Positions 9,285 through 17,072 of a DNA stretch of 64,000 bases are shown here, piece by piece. Under the pieces are notes generated by a model. That model worked only from the letters and a program-made list of their open reading frames with translations. It had not been told where the DNA came from and ran no database searches. The DNA comes from Hyphomonas polymorpha PS728 (lineage in GTDB: Bacteria > Pseudomonadota > Alphaproteobacteria > Caulobacterales > Hyphomonadaceae), in assembly GCF_000685315.1 (NCBI RefSeq), contig NZ_ARYM01000008.1, forward strand, positions 1 through 64,000, written 5' to 3'. The position numbers were made by a program, and so were the translations under genes. The stretch's first letter is position 1; each line of letters opens with the position of its first letter.

Positions 9285-10108
9285 TCCGGCTGAACCAATC
9301 CGTCTCTGAGGCTGAGAATGTTCAGCCATTCGACCTGACAGATCGCGGTCTGCTGCTGGCGGATGGTGTGTTTGACACTTCGCGTGTCGTGGGTGGACGG
9401 ATTATCCTGAAAAGACTGCACCTGGCGCGCCTCGCGGGAGATGCTGCGGCTCTTGGAATTGATGTTGCCCAAGAGCAATTGGAAGTTCTCGCCAACGACG
9501 TTGTTCCTGATGGTGCAAATGGCGCGCTGCGGCTGACGGTTACCCGCGGTCCCGGCGCGCGCGGATTGGGGCGAGAGACAGCCGGCGCGCCCACCCTGAT
9601 GGCGCGTTTTTCGCCGATGGAGATGCTCTATCCGATGGCGCCGGTTCGTATTGGCGTCAGCACAATCCGGCGAAACCCGACCTCACCGACCGCTCGCCAC
9701 AAGACTTTATCCTATGCGGATAATATCATGGCTCTGCGCGAGGCAGTGGCGGCCGGCGCGGATGAGGCGCTGATGCTCTCGCCAGAAGGGAAGATCGCCT
9801 GCGCGTCTGCGGCCAATGTGTTTGCGCAGTTTGGCAATCGTCTGGTGACCCCGCCCGTTTCTGACGGCGCGATGCCGGGTATCGTGCGGGGCTGGCTGCT
9901 CAAAGAGGCGCTGGGCGCCGGGTTTGAAGCGGGCGAGGAAAGCCTGACGCTGCAACGCCTTGCAGAAGCAGACGGCATTTTCCTGACCAACAGCCTGCGG
10001 ATATTCCAGCCTGTCAGCGCTTTTACGGGCCGCTCCTTTGATGCAGCTTTGCCGTCTGCGTTGATCGGGCTTGGCCAGACACTTCTGGAAGGAGGTTTCG
10101 ATGATTGA
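9281..10108 (+). CDS. pabC: Aminodeoxychorismate lyase (class IV aminotransferase fold)
   Basis: A PLP enzyme of fold type IV that releases pyruvate from aminodeoxychorismate to give p-aminobenzoate. It is 275 residues long. The PLP lysine lies in ARHKTLSYADNIMALREA (near residue 145), followed by EALMLSPEGKIACASAANVF and the GAMPGIVRGWLL loop typical of the family. D-amino acid and branched-chain aminotransferases share this fold, so the sequence alone does not exclude them; the position between pabA and folP makes pabC by far the best call. It overlaps pabA by four bases and folP by eight. Confidence 0.88.
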   Translation: MIRLNQSVSEAENVQPFDLTDRGLLLADGVFDTSRVVGGRIILKRLHLARLAGDAAALGIDVAQEQLEVLANDVVPDGANGALRLTVTRGPGARGLGRETAGAPTLMARFSPMEMLYPMAPVRIGVSTIRRNPTSPTARHKTLSYADNIMALREAVAAGADEALMLSPEGKIACASAANVFAQFGNRLVTPPVSDGAMPGIVRGWLLKEALGAGFEAGEESLTLQRLAEADGIFLTNSLRIFQPVSAFTGRSFDAALPSALIGLGQTLLEGGFDD

Positions 10109-10934
10109 GGCGGAACGCCGAGACCAGATTCTGGCGCGCGTGCGCGCTGAACCGGTGATCATGGGCATCCTGAATGTTACGCCAGACAGCTTTTCCGATG
10201 GCGGACGGCATAATACGCTCGGCGCGGCTGAGGTTCAGGCCATGCGGATGCTCGCCGAAGGCGCCGGCATTCTTGATATCGGCGGAGAGTCCACCCGGCC
10301 CGGCGCCGCGCCGGTATCTGCGGCGGAAGAGCTTGTCCGCGTCATCCCCATAATCCGGCATCTTGCCGCGCGCATCAGGGCGCCGATCTCCATCGACACG
10401 GTAAAAGCCTCCGTTGCGCGCGCGGCGGTCGAGGCCGGAGCGGTGATCATTAATGATGTCACCGGCATGACCGGCGATCCGGAAATGGCTGCAACCGTTG
10501 CGGAGACCGGCGCAGCTATCGTCATCACCTATCATCGCGGAACGGCCGACGACGCCGTGGACGCGGTGGCCGATATGCGCGCCTTCTTTGACCGGGCATT
10601 CAAGACGGCGGCGCGTCATGGCATCCTTAAGGAGCATATCTGGCTGGACCCTGGCGTGGGCTTTGCCAAGACGCCCCGGCAGAACCTTGAGGTGATTGCC
10701 GGGCTGGGCACGCTGGCGGCGTATGGCTGCCCTGTTCTGGTGGGGCTTTCCCGCAAGAGCTTTATCGGCCGTGTCACTGGCAGGGCCGTAAATGATCGCC
10801 TTGCTGGCACGCTCACGGCTCATTTGATGGCGCTGCAGCGGGGCGCTCGCGTGCTGCGGGTTCATGATGTAGCTGAGCACACCGATATGTTGCGCCTGTA
10901 TCAGGCGATCGAAGGGGCAGGGCATGAAGACTGA
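10101..10934 (+). CDS. folP: Dihydropteroate synthase
   Basis: Condenses p-aminobenzoate with 6-hydroxymethyl-dihydropterin pyrophosphate to form dihydropteroate; the target of sulfonamides. The TIM-barrel signatures are all present: MGILNVTPDSFSDGG, DIGGESTRPGA, SIDT, INDVTGM, GVGFAKT, VGLSRKSFIG and RVHDVAEH. ATG at 10101 is chosen because AAGGAGG (10089-10095) lies five bases upstream, giving 277 residues. The start overlaps the pabC stop by eight bases and the end overlaps folB by 11. The product of PabABC is thus used by the next gene in the same operon. Confidence 0.96.
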   Translation: MIEAERRDQILARVRAEPVIMGILNVTPDSFSDGGRHNTLGAAEVQAMRMLAEGAGILDIGGESTRPGAAPVSAAEELVRVIPIIRHLAARIRAPISIDTVKASVARAAVEAGAVIINDVTGMTGDPEMAATVAETGAAIVITYHRGTADDAVDAVADMRAFFDRAFKTAARHGILKEHIWLDPGVGFAKTPRQNLEVIAGLGTLAAYGCPVLVGLSRKSFIGRVTGRAVNDRLAGTLTAHLMALQRGARVLRVHDVAEHTDMLRLYQAIEGAGHED

Positions 10935-11289
10935 GATTATCATCCGCAATCTCCGCATCCACGGCTATCACGGCCTCAAGGAAGCAGAGAAGGCATTAGG
11001 CCAGATTTTCGAGGTCGATATTACCTGCGACATGCACACCGACGTGCCGCCGCGCGATGTGATGGAAGATACCGTCTGCTATGGCGAGATCTGTGATCTG
11101 GTTGCGAGCGTTTCTGAGACAGAAGTGTTCAATCTGATCGAAACGCTGGCGGAGCGGATTGCCGCGGCAATCTTTGCAAATTTCCCGCCCATCCAGAAAA
11201 TCCGTGTCGAGATCCGCAAGCCCCGCGCGCCGATCCGCCATATCGTCAATCACGTCGGCATAGCCATAGAGCGGGAACGCCATGGCTGA
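10924..11289 (+). CDS. folB: Dihydroneopterin aldolase
   Basis: Cleaves 7,8-dihydroneopterin to 6-hydroxymethyl-dihydropterin and glycolaldehyde. The 121-residue length is normal for the family. The IRNLRIHGYHGLKEAEK start, the FNLIETLAERIA helix with the conserved Glu, and the VRIEIRKPRAPI-like end fit FolB. It overlaps folP by 11 bases and folK by eight, consistent with tight coupling of the pterin branch to folP. Confidence 0.92.
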   Translation: MKTEIIIRNLRIHGYHGLKEAEKALGQIFEVDITCDMHTDVPPRDVMEDTVCYGEICDLVASVSETEVFNLIETLAERIAAAIFANFPPIQKIRVEIRKPRAPIRHIVNHVGIAIERERHG

Positions 11290-11788
11290 AGCGGCGCTAG
11301 GTCTCGGTTCCAATCTTGGAGATCGCAAGGCGCATCTTTTGGGCGCCGTGCGGGCGCTGAAAGATTGGGACGGTATCCGGGTGTTGGCGGTGTCGTCTCT
11401 CTGGGAAACGCCGCCCTGGGGCATCGAGGACCAGCCGCATTTTCTCAATGCCTGCGTCCTGATCGACACGTCGCTTGCGCCCATGGAGGTGCTGGAGGCC
11501 TGCCTTGCCATCGAGCGGGACCATGGCCGTGAACGCAGCCTGCGCTGGGGGCCGCGCACGCTGGATGTGGATGTTCTGTATTATGATGATGTGGAGATGG
11601 CCGGGGACCGGCTGATCCTGCCGCATCCGCGTATGCTTCTGCGGAGTTTTGTCCTGGCGCCCTTGGCCGAGATTGCGCCGGAGAAGGTGATTGGAGGCGC
11701 CACTATCCGCGAGAATCTCGCGCTTGCTGGTCTTGAGGCAGGTATGCGCCGCCTTGACCCGATGCCGGAAGATTTGTCACCAGACTAG
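11282..11788 (+). CDS. folK: 6-hydroxymethyl-dihydropterin pyrophosphokinase (HPPK)
   Basis: Transfers pyrophosphate from ATP to 6-hydroxymethyl-dihydropterin, making the FolP substrate. At 168 residues it has the full HPPK signature: ALGLGSNLGDRKAHL at the N-terminus, ETPPWGIEDQPHFLNA near 40, the metal-binding RTLDVDVLYYDD near 95, and LPHPRMLLRSFVLAPL near 115. It is the last gene of the folate operon. Its 3' end overlaps the convergent sensor kinase gene by 12 bases, so there is no room for a terminator between them. Confidence 0.95.
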   Translation: MAEAALGLGSNLGDRKAHLLGAVRALKDWDGIRVLAVSSLWETPPWGIEDQPHFLNACVLIDTSLAPMEVLEACLAIERDHGRERSLRWGPRTLDVDVLYYDDVEMAGDRLILPHPRMLLRSFVLAPLAEIAPEKVIGGATIRENLALAGLEAGMRRLDPMPEDLSPD

Positions 11789-13099
11789 CCGGGCCTTCAG
11801 CCCACCGAGGTCAGATGTGCCCAGGTCCAGCCGGCCGTCTGTCGCCTCAGCAAGATCGTTGGCAATGGCAAGGCCAAGGCCATGCCCACCGGGCCGTTCA
11901 TCCGCGCGCTGACCGCGCAGGATAACCCGCTCCCGGTTTGCCGTGCCGAGACCTGGGCCATCATCCTCGATCACCAGATCCCGGGGGCGGGCAGTAACGC
12001 GAACGACGGACGCGGCATAGCGGGCGGCATTCTCCAGCAGCGGCCCGGCCATTTCCATCAGCTGATCAGCCGATACCGGAAGTGTGATGCCGGGAGGGCA
12101 ATCCATTTCAAACGCAACGCGCTCCCCGCGATCTGTGCGGGAGAGAACGGAGACGAGCCGCTCGATGACTGCCGCGGGGGCCGTTGGGCCCCGGTCAAGG
12201 CTGGCAGCGGTGCGCGCGCGGGCGAGTTCGCGGTCTACTGCATCGGAGGCGGCGAGGATTGACTGTTCCAGCCCGTCGGCCATGTCGCCCTGACCGGCCT
12301 CGCGCACGCGCCGGGCGACGGCACGCAGTGCGGAGAGGGGCGTCTTCAGGCCATGGGCAAGGTTTGCCGCGCGGTCGCGGGCGGCGCGAAGATCAGCCTC
12401 GCGCGCATCGGCCAGTTCGTTGATCTGGTCGACCAGAGGCGTCACCTCGGTTGCAAACCGGCCGGGAGAAAGCCGCGAGGCGGGAGAGGACTTCAGTTCA
12501 CTGATGGATGACTGCACCGCCCGCAGCGGGAGAAGGCCAATCGTTACCTGGAACCAGGCTGCCAGGCTGAGCGTGGCCCAGAGCAGCGTCAGGAAGATTG
12601 CCAGTTCGCGGGCAAATTCCTGGCGCGCATCAATCAGGCTGGCGCGATCAGCCGCCACGATCAGGGTGACCGGTTCGGCGGATTCGTTTTCCTGGATTGT
12701 GCGGGCCACGCGGACAAGATCCTGGCCGAAGGGGCCGGCCGCTGTGCCCCTGTGCCAATCCGTTCCGTCCACACCCACGGGTACATCAAGGGCATTATCC
12801 CACAATGACCGGGAACGGATGATGTTGTCGCCGCGCGAGACCTGCCAGTAGAGGCCGCTGGCCGGCCGGTCAAAGCGCAGGTCGCTGGGCTGATATGTGT
12901 CTGCTGAGAAGCCCGCGGGAGAGAAGGTGAGCGCGCTGACGATGGCGCGGCCGTGGCGGATCAGGTCATCTTCGGTGTTGCGCCGGATATGGCTGTCGAA
13001 GAGCAGGACGAGTGTGAACCAGGAAATCAGCAGGGCAACCGCCACCGCCAACGCGCCGCCAGCCAGCAGGCGTAACCGGATGGACCGTAAAGGTTTCAC
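11777..13099 (-). CDS. Two-component sensor histidine kinase (PhoQ-like architecture)
   Basis: A 440-residue membrane sensor kinase. TM1 lies near residues 11-33 and TM2 near 166-190, enclosing an extracytoplasmic sensor of about 130 residues. The HisKA domain has AHGLKTPLSALRAVARRV with the phospho-acceptor His. The HATPase has an N box in GPLLENAARYA, a G1 box EDDGPGLG and a G2 box in GHGLGLAIAND. It overlaps the upstream response regulator by four bases and is third in the operon PepSY protein - regulator - kinase. The layout recalls PhoPQ/FeuPQ-type systems. The signal is unknown. It converges on and overlaps folK. Confidence 0.9.
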   Translation of the reverse strand: MKPLRSIRLRLLAGGALAVAVALLISWFTLVLLFDSHIRRNTEDDLIRHGRAIVSALTFSPAGFSADTYQPSDLRFDRPASGLYWQVSRGDNIIRSRSLWDNALDVPVGVDGTDWHRGTAAGPFGQDLVRVARTIQENESAEPVTLIVAADRASLIDARQEFARELAIFLTLLWATLSLAAWFQVTIGLLPLRAVQSSISELKSSPASRLSPGRFATEVTPLVDQINELADAREADLRAARDRAANLAHGLKTPLSALRAVARRVREAGQGDMADGLEQSILAASDAVDRELARARTAASLDRGPTAPAAVIERLVSVLSRTDRGERVAFEMDCPPGITLPVSADQLMEMAGPLLENAARYAASVVRVTARPRDLVIEDDGPGLGTANRERVILRGQRADERPGGHGLGLAIANDLAEATDGRLDLGTSDLGGLKARLVW

Positions 13100-13758
13100 G
13101 CGTCCGCTTCGATGACGTAGCCAAAGCCGCGTCGGGTGTTGATAACGCCGGGACCAAGTTTGCGGCGCAGGCGCGAGACGATGGCTTCGATGGCGTTGGT
13201 GTCGCCGGTATCTTCCATGCCATGGAGGTGTTCGGCGAGTTCACCCGCAGAGACGGTGCGGTTCATGTTGTGGACGAGATAGTCCACGAGGCGGAACTCC
13301 AGAGGCGTGACGCGAACGGGCTGGCCGGCATAGGCGATGGTCATGCGGCGGGTATCCACCATCAGGTCCCCGGCCTGAAGGACAGGCTGGGCCATGCCCG
13401 CGGCGCGGCGGATGAGGGCGCGCAGACGGACGATAAGCTCCGCCATTTCAAAGGGTTTGGGCAGGTAGTCATCGGCGCCGGCCTCGATGCCGTCGACGCG
13501 CTCCATCCAGCTGCCGCGGGCCGAGAGGATCAGGATGGGTGTGACCAAGCCGGCCGCGCGCCAGCGTTTCAAGACCGAAAGTCCGTCCATGCGGGGCAGG
13601 CCAAGGTCCAGGATGATGGCGTCATAGGATTCGGTATCCCCCTTGAACCAGGCGTCTTCGCCATCGCGGGCGAGATCCACGATAAAGCCGGCATCGCGCA
13701 ACGCGGCGGAAATATCGTCTGAAATCAGGGGTTCATCTTCAACGAGAAGGACGCGCAT
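13096..13758 (-). CDS. OmpR/PhoB-family response regulator
   Basis: A 220-residue regulator with an N-terminal receiver (LLVEDEP acidic pocket, phospho-acceptor Asp51 in IILDLGLPRMDG, and Lys in YLPKPF) and a C-terminal winged helix (VRVTPLEFRLVDYLVHN, then EAIVSRLRRKLG). It works with the kinase encoded just downstream. The ends overlap on both sides, by four bases with the kinase and one with the PepSY gene. Two 11-bp direct repeats upstream of the operon (14169-14190) are a plausible binding site for it, which would mean autoregulation and joint control of the divergent gene. Confidence 0.92.
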   Translation of the reverse strand: MRVLLVEDEPLISDDISAALRDAGFIVDLARDGEDAWFKGDTESYDAIILDLGLPRMDGLSVLKRWRAAGLVTPILILSARGSWMERVDGIEAGADDYLPKPFEMAELIVRLRALIRRAAGMAQPVLQAGDLMVDTRRMTIAYAGQPVRVTPLEFRLVDYLVHNMNRTVSAGELAEHLHGMEDTGDTNAIEAIVSRLRRKLGPGVINTRRGFGYVIEADA

Positions 13759-14123
13759 CAGTCGTCTTCCTCGATTTCGAGTATGCGGCCAGTGCGGGCA
13801 TCGACTTCCATTTCCAACACAATGCCCCGGCGGGTGAGGATTTCTATCTCATAGATGAGCTGGCCGTCATCATCGTCCAGTTCCAGTTCCAGAACTTCGC
13901 CGGGATAGCGCTGCAGTATGGAGCCGAGGATCACTTCCAGCGGCAGGATTTCTCCGCTTTTACGGGCATTCCAGACGATGTCCTGATCGCGGCTGTAACG
14001 GTCGTCATCATCATCGCCATCGTCCCAGTCCGCCAAGGCGGGCGCGGCAAGGGCCAGCAGAAAGCAGGCAACCAGCAGCCATTTCAAGACAAATCGGGAC
14101 AACACGGGGACAGACAGCTCCAT
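13758..14123 (-). CDS. Small secreted PepSY-domain protein
   Basis: ATG at 14123 (121 residues) is preferred over an in-frame GTG at 14144. It gives a signal peptide directly: hydrophobic VLKWLLVACFLLALAAPALA followed by a stretch of Asp residues. The mature part has a PepSY-like fold pattern (IYEIEILTRRGIVLEMEVDARTG). PepSY domains are usually periplasmic and thought to modulate proteases or sensors. Being first in an operon with a two-component pair, it may act on the sensor domain of the kinase. No good Shine-Dalgarno is visible, so the start is uncertain. TGTCC-type repeats run through the 5' end of this gene. Confidence 0.78.
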   Translation of the reverse strand: MELSVPVLSRFVLKWLLVACFLLALAAPALADWDDGDDDDDRYSRDQDIVWNARKSGEILPLEVILGSILQRYPGEVLELELDDDDGQLIYEIEILTRRGIVLEMEVDARTGRILEIEEDD

Positions 14124-14126
14124 TAG

Positions 14127-14156
14127 ACGGACATTTCCGGACACGTCCGGTCATAT
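14127..14156. repeat. 10-bp periodic CCGGACA-type units
   Basis: Three units spaced exactly 10 bases apart: CGGACA at 14128-14133, CCGGACA at 14137-14143 and CCGGTCA at 14147-14153. They lie at the start of the PepSY gene and in the divergent promoter region. The same period and core recur inside phoD (51781-51840) and inside the PepSY membrane protein gene (60121-60180). Confidence 0.6.
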
Positions 14157-14168
14157 CCCGAACCCGCG

Positions 14169-14207
14169 CTGACAGAAACCTGACAGGAAGGGGCAGGTGC
14201 CTGTCAG
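14169..14207. promoter_or_regulatory. Candidate OmpR-family operator (11-bp direct repeats)
   Basis: CTGACAGAAAC (14169-14179) is followed at once by CTGACAGGAAG (14180-14190), an 11-bp direct repeat of the kind OmpR/PhoB-family regulators bind. An inverted copy, CTGTCAG, is at 14201-14207. The site lies between two divergent PepSY-type genes, one of which starts the operon encoding such a regulator. Function is inferred from pattern and position. Confidence 0.6.
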
Positions 14208-14260
14208 CCGGCATTCGGCAAACCGCAGACAGGGCCAACCCTTAGCGATAGGACCATCCT

Positions 14261-14608
14261 ATGAAAAGCACACCGTATGTTGTGGCCACCCTTGTTATGG
14301 CGATGATTGCCGCCGGAACCCTTGGCGCAGGCAAGAGTGCCGCGCAGACCGAAGCCGGGGCTGAACGCGGTATGATGCCGACGCCGGCCAGGTATGCCAT
14401 CGGCCATTCCGCCGGCTTTGAGGAAGCGAGCCGGCAGCTGGCGGAGCAGGGGTTTGAAGTGATCGGCTATGAGGCGGAAGGCCGGCGCATTGAAGTGACC
14501 GGATTGACGGCGACAGGGCATTGCCTGGAGCTGAAATTCCACCCTTCCTCCGGCAAGGAAACAAGCCGCAAGCGCACCGACGATTGCAGCCCGCGCCGCG
14601 CCGAATGA
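14261..14608 (+). CDS. Small secreted PepSY-like protein
   Basis: A 115-residue protein with a signal peptide (about residues 1-28) and a short domain containing EEASRQLAEQGFEVIGYEAEGRRIEVTG, which resembles one PepSY repeat. Two Cys (in GHCLEL and DDCSPRR) could form a periplasmic disulfide. AGGA lies nine bases before the ATG. It is transcribed away from the PepSY-regulator-kinase operon, sharing a 137-base promoter region that holds candidate operator repeats, so it is likely a target or partner of that system. It ends nine bases before the convergent diguanylate cyclase gene. Confidence 0.7.
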   Translation: MKSTPYVVATLVMAMIAAGTLGAGKSAAQTEAGAERGMMPTPARYAIGHSAGFEEASRQLAEQGFEVIGYEAEGRRIEVTGLTATGHCLELKFHPSSGKETSRKRTDDCSPRRAE

Positions 14609-14617
14609 GGACGGGTG

Positions 14618-15724
14618 TCAGGCTGCGCCGGCGGCTCCGCGGGGGAGCGGGAGCGGAATGATCTGGGCCCCCTCCGGGCTGGCGGACATCAGCTCGGCCC
14701 GGTCGCGGCCCAGGCGTTTAGCGCGATAGAGCGCCTTGTCTGCCCGCTCCAGAGAGAGATTGATATCTGTCTCCCCCATCTCCGGCTGACTGATGCCCAT
14801 ACTGATGGTGATGTTGAAGCTGCCTTCGGCGCTCTTGAAGCTGAGGCCCCGTGCGGACTCTCGCAGGCGGTTTGCCAGAAGGAGCGCAGCTTCAATACCA
14901 GTTTCGGGAAGGATAACGCCGAACTCCTCGCCGCCGAGACGGCCGAGCAGATCTGTGTCTCGGATGCTATCGGCCACCAAGCGCGACAGGCGCACGATGA
15001 CTTCATCGCCCGCTGCGTGACCGTGGATATCGTTGACCCGTTTGAAGTGATCAATATCGAACATTAGTACACTGATGGGATGGTTGTGACGATGTGCGCG
15101 TTGCACTTCACGCTCCGCGAAGCGGAAGAAGGCGCGGCGGTTCAGCGTTTTTGTCAGTGGATCGGTGACGGCGAGATCGTAGAGCGCGCAGCGCTCCTCC
15201 TCGGCGTCTATCAGATCCTGCACGGCATAGCGCCCGGCGCTGCAGACGCAGATATCCTGGCTAACGATATGCGCCATGCTTTTAAGAAGCTCGAGCTGTT
15301 CGAGTGTGAGGGTTCGCGGCTGACTGTCGATGAGGCAAAGCGTGCCGAAGCGCTTGCCATCAGGATCGCTGAGTGGGGCGCCGGCAAAGAAGACGACATT
15401 CGGGCTGCCTGTGACGGCGGGTTCGCGCGCGAAATAGGACTCAAGCCGCGCATCGGTAACCGCGAAGGCTTCATCGGACAGGTTTGCGGAGGCGCAGAAT
15501 GTCTGCAGGCTGTCGAACTTGCCTTCGGAAACGCCGTGAGCGGCGCGATACCAGTTGCGATAGCGTTCGTTGAGGGCGGCGATCACGATGGGCGCGCCGA
15601 GCGCCAGGGAAGCCGCCCGAGCAATGTGATCCGCGTTGTGAACATCTTCACTTCTTAGAATCCGGTAGCGCTGAAGCACTTCGGATTTTTGCTGTTCAAA
15701 GCGTGGTGGTGGATAGCTGAGCAC
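14618..15724 (-). CDS. GAF-GGDEF diguanylate cyclase
   Basis: Makes cyclic di-GMP from two GTP. A GAF-like sensor occupies about residues 25-160, and the GGDEF domain about 200-360. The active site is GRLGGEEFGVILPE. An RDTD sequence five residues before GGEEF matches the inhibitory I-site (RxxD), so product feedback inhibition is expected. The start is GTG at 15724 (368 residues). No membrane segment is visible, so it is probably cytoplasmic and senses a small ligand or redox state through the GAF domain. A 16-bp palindrome lies about 80-95 bases upstream. No EAL or HD-GYP partner is in the window. Confidence 0.9.
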   Translation of the reverse strand: MLSYPPPRFEQQKSEVLQRYRILRSEDVHNADHIARAASLALGAPIVIAALNERYRNWYRAAHGVSEGKFDSLQTFCASANLSDEAFAVTDARLESYFAREPAVTGSPNVVFFAGAPLSDPDGKRFGTLCLIDSQPRTLTLEQLELLKSMAHIVSQDICVCSAGRYAVQDLIDAEEERCALYDLAVTDPLTKTLNRRAFFRFAEREVQRAHRHNHPISVLMFDIDHFKRVNDIHGHAAGDEVIVRLSRLVADSIRDTDLLGRLGGEEFGVILPETGIEAALLLANRLRESARGLSFKSAEGSFNITISMGISQPEMGETDINLSLERADKALYRAKRLGRDRAELMSASPEGAQIIPLPLPRGAAGAA

Positions 15725-15801
15725 GGATAAAGCGTCCCCCCGGACATCTTGGTTACCGTGCCGTTATGCATACCCGTCCTTGAATTCCGGATATCCCGGA
15801 C

Positions 15802-15817
15802 CGATCAAATTTGATCG
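15802..15817. promoter_or_regulatory. Perfect 16-bp palindrome, candidate operator
   Basis: CGATCAAATTTGATCG is a perfect palindrome in the 178-base gap between the Tat-aminotransferase stop and the diguanylate cyclase start. Flanking GGA/TCC bases extend the symmetry imperfectly. It has no T-tract, so an operator for the cyclase gene is more likely than a terminator. The cognate regulator is unknown. Confidence 0.5.
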
Positions 15818-15902
15818 ATCCGGGTTATTCACGCACATTTCCGGACATGTGTTTCTTAAATTCTGCGGGCAAATCGTAAATCCGCCCGCAGGCGGGTGGC
15901 CT

Positions 15903-17072
15903 CTATGCGTTGACCATTCGGGGCAGGGCCTTACAGAAACGCTCCACATCTTCCAGCTTGCCGGTCGAAACGCGGCTCCAGGGCGTATAGTCCATGTACT
16001 GGCCGCGGATGGAAATCTGCTCGGCCGCCATGGCTTTCTGCAGGTCGTTGGCGGGCATACCGCTCTGGAAATAGACAAAGTTGGTCTGGGACTTCAGATA
16101 GGGCAAGCCGAGGGTATCGAGCGTGGTGGTGATCATTTCCCGGGCTTCGACAATCTTCGATTTGGAGCCGGCGATGAATGCCTCATCATTGTAGCAACCG
16201 ATGGCGGCGGCGATGGACGTGCACGGGGTCCAGGACATCTGCGTGTAGCGGATCTTTGCGGCCGTTTCTGCCGAAGAGATGGTGTAGCCGACGCGGATAC
16301 CCGCCATGCCATAGATCTTCGAGAAGGTGCGCGTGACGATAACGTCCTTGCCTTCCTTGATCAGCGGAATGCAGGTCATTGAGGCTTCGTCATCCACAAG
16401 CTCAATATAGGCTTCGTCGACAACCACTGTGGTTTTTGCTGCCATGCTGGAGGCAGCAGCCCTAATGACCGAACCGGGCATGGCGATGCCGGTCGGGTTG
16501 TTCGGGTTGCACAGCTGCACCATGCCGGTTTCCGGCGTGATGGCCGCTTCCATGGCCGGCAGGTCCATGTTCATGTCTTCCGTAAGCGGAATACGTGTGA
16601 TTTCTGCCAGGCCGAGCTTGGCGGCATAGAGCGCGGTCGTATCCCAGAAGAGGCGCGGGGCCACGATGGGGCCTTTGGGGCCATAGATGAGGGCCAGCGC
16701 GCTGAGCGCTTCCCCTGAACCCGTGGTGATGACGATCTGCTCCGGCGAGACCCCGTGGCGTTCGGCAATCATGCCTGCCAGCGTCTTCGTGGCCTCTTCA
16801 TTGGTGTAGTAAGCGCCTTTGCGGGCGGCTGCTTCGATCATCTTCAGAGCGGAGGGCGCCGGGCCGTAGGGATTTTCGTTGCGGGAGAGCAGCGCAAGGC
16901 CGGGTTCCGGGCCGAAGAGGCTGGCTTCTTTCGGCTCCGGCGGAAAGGCGCCGCGGGCCTCAGCGGCAGCCGAAGCCGTCGCTGAGGTGGTGGTTGCGCA
17001 GCCCGCGAGGCCGACGGCGGCCGCGCCGGCGCCAGCCGAAAACAGGTTACGGCGTGTGAGTCTATATCCCAT
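15903..17072 (-). CDS. Tat-exported PLP-dependent aminotransferase (HisC-like fold type I)
   Basis: A 389-residue class I/II aminotransferase related to histidinol-phosphate aminotransferases, with NENPYGP, CNPNNPTG, VVDEAYIE and the PLP lysine Lys252 in TFSKIYGMAGIRVGY. All catalytic marks are intact. It carries a twin-arginine signal, LTRRNLFSAG (residues 5-14), followed by a lipobox ending at Cys25 (GLAGC). It is therefore predicted to be exported folded with PLP and anchored as a lipoprotein. Aminotransferases normally work in the cytoplasm, so the location is unusual. It overlaps the upstream TauE/SafE permease gene by 11 bases, in an operon led by a TonB-dependent receptor. The substrate is unknown; true HisC activity is unlikely at this location. 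Confidence 0.88.
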   Translation of the reverse strand: MGYRLTRRNLFSAGAGAAAVGLAGCATTTSATASAAAEARGAFPPEPKEASLFGPEPGLALLSRNENPYGPAPSALKMIEAAARKGAYYTNEEATKTLAGMIAERHGVSPEQIVITTGSGEALSALALIYGPKGPIVAPRLFWDTTALYAAKLGLAEITRIPLTEDMNMDLPAMEAAITPETGMVQLCNPNNPTGIAMPGSVIRAAASSMAAKTTVVVDEAYIELVDDEASMTCIPLIKEGKDVIVTRTFSKIYGMAGIRVGYTISSAETAAKIRYTQMSWTPCTSIAAAIGCYNDEAFIAGSKSKIVEAREMITTTLDTLGLPYLKSQTNFVYFQSGMPANDLQKAMAAEQISIRGQYMDYTPWSRVSTGKLEDVERFCKALPRMVNA

